6,451 nucleotides of DNA from Alphaproteobacteria bacterium MarineAlpha10_Bin3. Its GTDB lineage: Bacteria; Pseudomonadota; Alphaproteobacteria; UBA8366; GCA-2717185. The stretch spans positions 1 through 6,451 of the forward strand of contig PTKA01000087.1 of assembly GCA_002937525.1 (NCBI GenBank), given 5' to 3'. The translations under genes were made by a program, and so were the position numbers. Each line of letters starts with the position of its first letter. The first letter of the stretch is position 1. Under the pieces are notes generated by a model, which searched no databases, was not told the origin of the DNA, and worked only from the letters and a program-made list of their open reading frames with translations. Positions 1 to 4,517 of the stretch are shown here, one piece after another.

Positions 1-9
1 TTCTTTCAT
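1..9 (-). CDS. Possible 5' end of a leftward gene (three codons only)
   Basis: On the minus strand the sequence reads AAAGGA, six bases, then ATG AAA GAA, and leaves the window. The Shine-Dalgarno match and its spacing are good, which is the only support. The product cannot be told from Met-Lys-Glu. If real, it is transcribed divergently from the TIR remnant, and positions 10 to about 100 would be its leader and promoter region. A chance RBS/ATG is quite possible. Confidence 0.25.
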
Positions 10-62
10 GGCGTATCCTTTCTTCGGAAAATCGGCGTCTTCGACAACGCCAGGATACGCCA
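9..62 (-). repeat. 11-bp inverted repeat enclosing a smaller dyad, over a putative RBS
   Basis: TGGCGTATCCT at 9-19 is the exact reverse complement of AGGATACGCCA at 52-62, with 32 bases between. Inside lies a second, 5-bp dyad (GGCGT 34-38 with ACGCC 47-51) abutting the outer right arm. Read on the minus strand, the outer stem ends in AGGATACGCCA. It therefore contains the Shine-Dalgarno core and the A of the possible ATG at 9-7, so an RNA hairpin would hide the ribosome-binding site. It could instead be a remnant of a mobile-element end or chance. Confidence 0.4.
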
Positions 63-104
63 CCCAATTCCCCCATCACCAAGATTCAGCTATAGCTCAC
101 CGAA

Positions 105-824
105 ATGTTGCGCGCTATGGAGCGCCATAACGCAGGCGACACCCGTGTTCTTCCGATCATCCTCCGACCATGCGACTGGAAAGCTACGCCATTCGGCAGC
201 CTTTTGGCCATGCCGAAGGACGGTAAACCTGTAGTAAAATGGCCTGACCTAGACGAAGCGTTCCTTGAAATTGTAAATGGCATCAAGCGTGCGCTTGCAG
301 AAATGGGGGCAACGACTGCTATAGCAGCGCAAGCGGCGAAACCTAATACCGGCACCGCCACTATTGTCGATGCGCCACGTTCGGCGAACCTGCGAATTCG
401 CCAGGAATTCAGCGACGCAGACAAGGATGACTTTGTGCAAGAGGCGTTCGAGTAGATGGCACGATTTTTTGAGGCGTCGCTCGATGAATTAGTTAATAGG
501 CATTCGGACATAGACTCGCGGTTTCGGCGAATTGACGCCAATAATTTTACGGTGATCATTTATCGTGGCGGCGAAGCGAAGTCGCGCTGCCGTATCCAGC
601 ATGGGACCCGCTAGTCAACCGGTCAAATTCTCTATTCGATGTCAGATGAACCTAACTTTGGTAGTTACAACGAAATCATGTCGGTGGAGGCCGGCGAACA
701 AAACCTTTCTATGAAAGCCCAAGGTATGTCGATGGGATACGGCATTGGCAGTGAGGCAAACTTAACATTTGAAGGGGCGGCAGAATACTACTGGAATATT
801 CTGATCGAACCACTCCAGCATTGA
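105..824 (+). pseudogene. Degraded TIR-domain protein (C-terminal part, two in-frame amber codons)
   Basis: Codons from 105 on read MLRAMERHNAG, then RVLPIILRPCDW and a K-P-V-V-x-W-P-x-x-D-E-A-F block. This is the second half of a bacterial TIR domain of the type that carries a long C-terminal extension. TIR proteins of this class hydrolyse NAD+ or signal in anti-phage immunity. The Glu codon just before the ATG (102-104) sits where the catalytic Glu of the S-x-x-x-C-x-x-E helix would be. Everything N-terminal to it (βA, BB loop) is missing. The same frame continues through TAG at 453-455 (in F-E-*-M-A-R-F-F, where I expect Tyr) and TAG at 612-614, then to G-A-A-E-Y-Y-W-N-I-L-I-E-P-L-Q and a TGA at 822-824, the ending typical of the family. 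Open pieces are 105-455, 456-614 and 615-824 (ATG 639). Codon use (TTA, ATA, AAT) and lower G+C differ from the genes after 1.1 kb, suggesting transfer. Family assignment is from recognition of motifs. Confidence 0.75.
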
Positions 825-850
825 TGCGTCCGAAGGATTTGAGGTGAACG

Positions 851-1000
851 ATGGTTACGAAACGATACAAATGCCTCAACTGTGGTCAACAGTTTGAAAC
901 GCAAGTGTTTGAACCAGGTGAGGCCGAACGAGAAAGACGGCGAGCTTATCCAGTCCACTGTCCTAAGTGTCAACGGCAGGACGTTCTCGAATCTCCATGA
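851..1000 (+). CDS. Small zinc-ribbon protein, 49 residues
   Basis: The ATG at 851 follows GAGG (841-844) with six bases of spacing, a good ribosome-binding site, and the frame closes with TGA at 998-1000. The protein has two CxxC knuckles: C8-L-N-C11, after the start MVTKRYKC, and C37-P-K-C40 near the C-terminus. The linker between them is charged and Glu/Arg-rich. This is the layout of a single zinc ribbon binding one Zn2+, a fold used in nucleic-acid or protein contacts. No enzymatic role is visible. It begins 26 bases after the TIR remnant ends, shares that region's lower G+C, and may have been co-transcribed with it. The two intact knuckles suggest the reading frame is under selection, although the neighbour is broken. 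Exact family unknown. Confidence 0.7.
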   Translation: MVTKRYKCLNCGQQFETQVFEPGEAERERRRAYPVHCPKCQRQDVLESP

Positions 1001-1104
1001 CCTCCGTTAATCGACATTGCGAGCCGGCGACATGACAGGCCCTTCTAGGTAGCTATCCGAACAGAAATCCAATATTTTCACACAGTCAACGCGACCGATT
1101 TCGC

Positions 1105-1110
1105 TATAGT
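1105..1110 (+). promoter_or_regulatory. Probable -10 element of the amidohydrolase operon
   Basis: TATAGT lies six bases upstream of the ATG at 1117, so transcription would start at or next to the A of the ATG. No Shine-Dalgarno sequence is present between 1095 and 1116. Both points fit a leaderless mRNA. A -35 box is not convincing: TTCACA at 1078-1083 is 21 bases away. The rest of 1001-1116 shows no gene and no clear terminator. Confidence 0.4.
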
Positions 1111-1116
1111 CCGGGC

Positions 1117-1899
1117 ATGTCTGCCAGCGCCACCGTGATTTCCAATCCCGCAACCTTGCTCCAGTCCGGCGACCCGGCGCCCTATACCATCGTCAATCCC
1201 GGCGGCCGCGCGAACGCGGTGCTGGTGTGCGATCATGGCGGTCATGCGGTGCCGGGTGCGTTGAACGGCCTTGGGCTCGATCCGGCGCTGCTGGAGCGCC
1301 ATATCGCGTGGGATATCGGTGCGGCGGCGGTAACGCGGGCGCTGGTGGCGCGGCTGGATGCGCCGGCGTTGTTGGCCGGATATTCGCGCCTGACGATCGA
1401 TCTGAACCGGCCGCTGGACGATCTAACGTCAGTCCGCGAGATCAGCGACGGCGTTGTCATTCCCGGCAACCAAGGGCTTTCATCGGCCGAAATCGATGCC
1501 CGGATCGCAGCAATTTTCGACCCCTATCACGACGCGGTCGCGGCGGCGATAGCGGCGCGGCCTGGCGCGGCGCTGATTTCGGTGCATAGTTTCACGCCGG
1601 CCATGAAGGGCGTGGCCCGGCCGTGGCATATCGGAGTGCTGTATAATTCCGACGCCCGGATCGCGGCGCCCTTGATGGCGGCGCTGGCCCGCGATCCAGC
1701 CCTGTGCATTGGCGACAACAAGCCTTATTCCGGTTTCGATCTGTTTGGCAAAACCATCGAAACCCACGCACTTCCCGCCGGCTTGCCGAACGTGCTGCTG
1801 GAGTTCCGCCAGGACCTGATCGACCATGACCGTGGCGACGAACACTGGGCTGGAATCGTCGCTGCGGCGCTTTCGCCGGTCCTGGACGGGCTGTCATGA
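1117..1899 (+). CDS. N-formylglutamate amidohydrolase family protein
   Basis: A 260-residue cytosolic metallo-hydrolase of the N-formylglutamate amidohydrolase family (PF05013). Characterised members release formate from N-formyl-L-glutamate in histidine breakdown; many paralogues have unknown amide substrates. Motifs in order: CDHGGHAVP at 38-46 (probable metal ligand and oxyanion region), YSRLTIDLNRP at 89-99, VIPGN at 114-118, SVHSFTP at 155-161, RPWHIGVLY at 168-176, and E229-F-R231 in PNVLLEFRQDLI. No signal peptide. The length is normal. The ATG at 1117 is chosen because the upstream -10 box fits it; there is no RBS. Its TGA overlaps the next gene's ATG by 4 bp (ATGA), so the two are translationally coupled. 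No hut genes are nearby, so a role in histidine degradation is not supported, and a substrate made by the neighbouring ligase is an inference. Hence no hutG symbol. Confidence 0.88.
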   Translation: MSASATVISNPATLLQSGDPAPYTIVNPGGRANAVLVCDHGGHAVPGALNGLGLDPALLERHIAWDIGAAAVTRALVARLDAPALLAGYSRLTIDLNRPLDDLTSVREISDGVVIPGNQGLSSAEIDARIAAIFDPYHDAVAAAIAARPGAALISVHSFTPAMKGVARPWHIGVLYNSDARIAAPLMAALARDPALCIGDNKPYSGFDLFGKTIETHALPAGLPNVLLEFRQDLIDHDRGDEHWAGIVAAALSPVLDGLS

Positions 1900-3077
1900 C
1901 CGCCGCCGAACCGCTGCTGACGCTTGGCATCGAAGAGGAATATCTGCTGGTCGATCCGGCCACGCGGGAACTGGCGACCGATCCGCCGGCGTCGATCCTT
2001 CGCGATTGCCGCGCGCTGATTGGCGAAAAGGGCGGTGCGGTGGCGCCGGAATTCCTGCGCGCGCAGATCGAGGTCGGCACGCCGGTCTGCCGGTCGATCG
2101 GCGAGGCGCGCGCGCATATCGTTCATCTGCGCGGCTGCGTCGCGGCGGCGGCAAAGTCAGCGGGGTTGGCGCCGATCGCCGCATCGACCCACCCTTTTGC
2201 CGAATGGCGCAGCCAGCGCCGGACCGACCATGACCGCTACAACCTTCTGGCTGAGGATATGCGCCATGTCGTCCAGCGGCTGCTGATCTGCGGCATGCAT
2301 ATTCATGTCGGAATACCAGACGACGATTTGCGTATCGACCTGCTCAACCAGGTCAGCTATTTCCTGCCCCATCTGCTGGCGCTCACCACCTCGTCGCCGT
2401 TCTGGCAGGGCCAGGACACCGGATTGAAATGCTACCGGTTGAGCGTGTTCGACGCGCTGCCCCGAACCGGCCTGCCCGAACGCTTCGAAAGTCATGCCGA
2501 ATATACCCGCCATGTGGCCGCCCTGGTCAACGCCGGGCTGATCGAGGACGCCAGCAAGATCTGGTGGGATATCCGCCCGCATTCGCGGTTTCCGACCCTG
2601 GAAATGCGGATCGCCGATATTTGCACCCGGCTGGAGGACGGCATTACCGTGGCCGCGCTCTATATGTGCTTGCTGTCGATGCTGATCCGCTTGCGGCGCG
2701 GCAATCAGCGCTGGCGGGTCTACGCGAACATGCTGGTGCGGGAAAACCGTTGGCGCGCGCAGCGCCATGGTTTCGACCGTGGCCTGGTCGATTTCGGCAA
2801 GGGGCGTATCGTCGAATTCCCGGCGTTGCTGGACGAGATTATCGACCTTGTCCGCGAGGATGCCGAGCGGCTCGATTGCGTGGCGGAGGTAGAGGGCGCG
2901 CGTGAAATTGTGCGCCGGGGGACCAGCGCGCACCGCCAGCTTGCCTGTTATGCCCAAGCCAAGCAATCCGGCACCAGCGACGCCGAAGCAATCCGGGCGG
3001 TGGTCGATTGGCTGATTAAGGAGACCCTGCACGGCGTCTCGTGTATAGAAAACCCTGGCGTTAAAGGAGACAAATGA
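1896..3077 (+). CDS. YbdK-type carboxylate-amine ligase (GCS2 family)
   Basis: A 393-residue member of the glutamate-cysteine ligase family 2 (PF04107; COG2170). The family joins a carboxylate, classically the γ-carboxyl of glutamate, to an amine using ATP. E. coli YbdK has only weak γ-glutamylcysteine synthetase activity, and the true substrate is unknown. Visible signatures: GIEEEYLLVD at 11-20 (acidic metal/ATP-binding strand), EFLRAQIEVGTPVC at 52-65, ASTHPF at 96-101, the metal-site loop GMHIHVGI at 133-140, SSPFWQGQDTG at 166-176, IWWDIRPH at 222-229 and PTLEMRIAD at 233-241. Length is typical and no key motif is lost. The start overlaps the stop of the hydrolase by 4 bp. The end carries the RBS of the next gene (AAAGGAGA 3063-3070). 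Cytosolic. Ligase plus hydrolase in one operon suggests synthesis and turnover, or trimming, of an amide-linked metabolite. Confidence 0.9.
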   Translation: MTAAEPLLTLGIEEEYLLVDPATRELATDPPASILRDCRALIGEKGGAVAPEFLRAQIEVGTPVCRSIGEARAHIVHLRGCVAAAAKSAGLAPIAASTHPFAEWRSQRRTDHDRYNLLAEDMRHVVQRLLICGMHIHVGIPDDDLRIDLLNQVSYFLPHLLALTTSSPFWQGQDTGLKCYRLSVFDALPRTGLPERFESHAEYTRHVAALVNAGLIEDASKIWWDIRPHSRFPTLEMRIADICTRLEDGITVAALYMCLLSMLIRLRRGNQRWRVYANMLVRENRWRAQRHGFDRGLVDFGKGRIVEFPALLDEIIDLVREDAERLDCVAEVEGAREIVRRGTSAHRQLACYAQAKQSGTSDAEAIRAVVDWLIKETLHGVSCIENPGVKGDK

Positions 3078-3078
3078 C

Positions 3079-3381
3079 ATGGTTGAATTCAACGAACAGA
3101 CGCGCATTGAACTGGAAGCGGCGGCGTTTCGGACCCTGGTGGCGCATTTGCGGGACCGGACCGATGTCCAGAACATCGATTTGATGAACCTTAGCGGGTT
3201 CTGCCGCAACTGCCTGTCGAAATGGTATGTCGCGGCGGCGCGGGAGCGCGGCCTCGAACTGGGCTACGAAGACGCCCGTGAAATCGTCTATGGCGAGCCT
3301 TACGGCGAATGGAAGGCGAAACATCAGCGCAAAGCGAACGCCAAACAAAAAGCCAAGTTCACGGAATCGCATCCCGGCTGA
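3079..3381 (+). CDS. DUF1244 domain protein
   Basis: A 100-residue cytosolic protein matching DUF1244 (PF06844), a small α-helical family common in Proteobacteria with no settled function. The diagnostic stretch is NLSGFCRNCLSKWY at 37-50, where Cys42 and Cys45 form a CxxC pair that could bind metal or be redox active. A second conserved stretch is YGEPYGEWK at 71-79. The tail after residue 79 is lysine-rich and probably disordered. The ATG at 3079 is fixed by AAAGGAGA at 3063-3070 with eight bases of spacing. An overlapping ATG at 3074 belongs to another frame. It starts 1 bp after the ligase stop codon, so it is in the same transcript. Family assignment is firm; function is not. Confidence 0.88.
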   Translation: MVEFNEQTRIELEAAAFRTLVAHLRDRTDVQNIDLMNLSGFCRNCLSKWYVAAARERGLELGYEDAREIVYGEPYGEWKAKHQRKANAKQKAKFTESHPG

Positions 3382-3397
3382 CCGCCCGGCGTGAAAA

Positions 3398-3889
3398 ATG
3401 ACGTTCGCGATCTACACTGTCGCGCTGGCCGCGGTTAGCGTCGCGCTGCTTTTTATATGGTTCGTTCAGCCGGGCTGGCGCGGCGTGGAACTGTTTGCGT
3501 TATTCGCGCTGGCCTCGCCGCTCTATGCGCCGCTGCTCTACTGGCTGGCCACGCGGCTGTGGGTTGCCCGAAGGCGGAGGCAACTCGGTTTGCCGGCGGC
3601 GAACGACCGCGACCTGATCGATTTCGTGGGCGAGGAACTGGGCCGCGCCGCCATCGACTGGCACTGGCGGCTGGCGTGGCGCGGGCCGGGCGGCAACGAG
3701 ATTGAAATCGGCGACGATGACGCGGACGACCTTCGCGTCCGGGTGCGAAACGGCGTCCTGATGGTCGGCGATACAGCCAACGGAACCACGCGTTTCATCG
3801 ACCCGGTGGCGGCGCTCGATCATGCGATTGCGCTGTATGACGGCCCCGCGCGCACCGACGCCGCGATATTCGCCGACGAAGAGGCGTAA
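3398..3889 (+). CDS. Hypothetical two-TM membrane protein
   Basis: A 163-residue protein that I do not recognise as a named family. Residues 3-23 ([20 protein letters not shown] core) and about 31-51 are hydrophobic and should form a helical hairpin in the inner membrane. The Arg cluster RRRR at 58-61 then suggests the C-terminal two thirds lie in the cytoplasm. That part is soluble and acidic ([11 protein letters not shown] around 100-110). It ends with [14 protein letters not shown], which looks like a short α-helix after a β-rich stretch. The start ATG at 3398 has only a poor RBS. It lies 16 bases after the DUF1244 stop and is likely translated from the same mRNA. Coding looks genuine from the composition, coherent topology and operon position. 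Confidence 0.7.
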   Translation: MTFAIYTVALAAVSVALLFIWFVQPGWRGVELFALFALASPLYAPLLYWLATRLWVARRRRQLGLPAANDRDLIDFVGEELGRAAIDWHWRLAWRGPGGNEIEIGDDDADDLRVRVRNGVLMVGDTANGTTRFIDPVAALDHAIALYDGPARTDAAIFADEEA

Positions 3890-3892
3890 AGC

Positions 3893-3925
3893 GCAAGAAA
3901 CTTCTTGCTCCTGCCCGGCCGGGCA
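3893..3925. promoter_or_regulatory. Two adjacent palindromes upstream of gapR
   Basis: GCAAGAA-AC-TTCTTGC (3893-3908) is a 7-bp dyad with a 2-base centre. TGCCCGGCCGGGCA (3912-3925) is a perfect 14-bp palindrome three bases later. Neither has a T-run, and both have almost no loop, so an intrinsic terminator is unlikely. A duplex-DNA protein-binding site is more plausible. TATTAA at 3926-3931, directly after the second palindrome, could be a -10 box for gapR, but I see no convincing -35 box. Confidence 0.4.
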
Positions 3926-3956
3926 TATTAAAGCGGCGCGCGGAAACCACGAATTC

Positions 3957-3962
3957 AAGGAG
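3957..3962 (+). promoter_or_regulatory. Ribosome-binding site of gapR
   Basis: AAGGAG lies ten bases before the ATG at 3973, slightly far but a strong match. It supports that start over the frame's other candidates. Confidence 0.55.
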
Positions 3963-3972
3963 ACGACAGGAT

Positions 3973-4218
3973 ATGGCGGAAACCGGTGGCGTGGCGGGCG
4001 AGCGCCTGCGTTCATTCATCGAACGGATCGAACGCCTCGAAGAAGAAAAAACGGCGCTGGCCGAGGATATACGGGAAGTCTATTCGGAGGCAAAAGGGAC
4101 CGGATTCGACGTCAAGATCATGCGCCAGATCGTCCGCCTGCGCAAACTAGACAGCGCCGACCGGCAAGAACAAGAAGCCCTGCTGGACACCTATCTGGCC
4201 GCGCTCGGCATGCATTGA
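3973..4218 (+). CDS. gapR: GapR family DNA-binding protein (DUF2312)
   Basis: An 81-residue protein of DUF2312 (PF10073). The family includes Caulobacter GapR, a nucleoid-associated protein that binds AT-rich, overtwisted (positively supercoiled) DNA and helps topoisomerases during replication and transcription. Most of the chain is the expected helical, coiled-coil-like region: [20 protein letters not shown] (residues 10-29), then the hallmark [20 protein letters not shown] (36-55). Basic residues of the DNA-binding face (RLRK at 56-59) and the closing D-x-Y-L-A-A-L-G follow. It is slightly shorter at the N-terminus than I recall for Caulobacter GapR. An 83-bp gap with palindromes separates it from the upstream operon, so it probably has its own promoter. 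It is convergent with the small gene at 4226. Being essentially an alphaproteobacterial family, it is the best taxonomic marker here. Confidence 0.9.
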   Translation: MAETGGVAGERLRSFIERIERLEEEKTALAEDIREVYSEAKGTGFDVKIMRQIVRLRKLDSADRQEQEALLDTYLAALGMH

Positions 4219-4225
4219 TGCCGCC

Positions 4226-4420
4226 CTAAAGGACGATAGGCGGCGCTGGATCGGCAGGCGGTGCTGCCAAGACAGCGGGGATCGCCGGCATTGCCGGCGC
4301 CGCGTACACCGCAGGAACGGCGGTGCCGTCCGACAACGCGACCTGAAGGTAGACGGCGCTTGGCGGCACCACGAAATAGACGAGGGCGAAAAAGAGCGGA
4401 ATGAAGCGTTTTTTCGTCAT
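4226..4420 (-). CDS. Small Pro/Ala-rich membrane or secreted protein, 64 residues
   Basis: The minus-strand ATG at 4420-4418 opens a 64-codon frame ending in TAG. The product starts MTKKRF, a positively charged N-terminus. A hydrophobic run at about 6-29 (FIPLFFALVYFVVPP and onward) looks like a signal peptide or single membrane anchor. The rest is a tail built almost only of Ala, Pro and Val (AAPAMPAIPAVLAAPP, residues 40-55). Such tails are usually disordered and extracytoplasmic. AAGGG lies 11-12 bases upstream, a distant RBS. No family is recognised. It is convergent with gapR (7 bp between stops), and its start lies 97 bp after the oxidoreductase stop on the same strand. Coding status is inferred from the sensible topology and its fit in the gap; GC-rich low-complexity sequence can mimic this. 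Confidence 0.5.
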   Translation of the reverse strand: MTKKRFIPLFFALVYFVVPPSAVYLQVALSDGTAVPAVYAAPAMPAIPAVLAAPPADPAPPIVL

Positions 4421-4517
4421 GACCCGGCATTCCCTTGCGATGACAACCAAGCCATCTTGGCCACCAACCGGGGCCGCGCCGGGGCGCAAATAAGGTAACT
4501 TTGTGGCGGCGCGGTGC

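Noticed and set aside
1..95. N-terminal half of the TIR domain in another frame
   Set aside because: I read all three plus frames; none shows the TIR N-terminal strand or the BB-loop motif, so that half is absent rather than frameshifted.
86..559. Minus-strand frame of 157 codons across the TIR remnant
   Set aside because: The plus strand carries the TIR homology; the minus translation is Ser/Arg-rich with no recognisable domain.
2157..3209. Long minus-strand open frame of about 350 codons
   Set aside because: It is antisense to the YbdK-type ligase and the start of the DUF1244 gene, both of which have clear family motifs. Long antisense frames are common in high-G+C DNA.
4220..4244. GCCGCC / GGCGGC inverted repeat between the convergent gapR and the small gene, as a bidirectional terminator
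   Set aside because: Only six base pairs with a 13-base loop and no T-run on either strand; too weak in such G+C-rich sequence.
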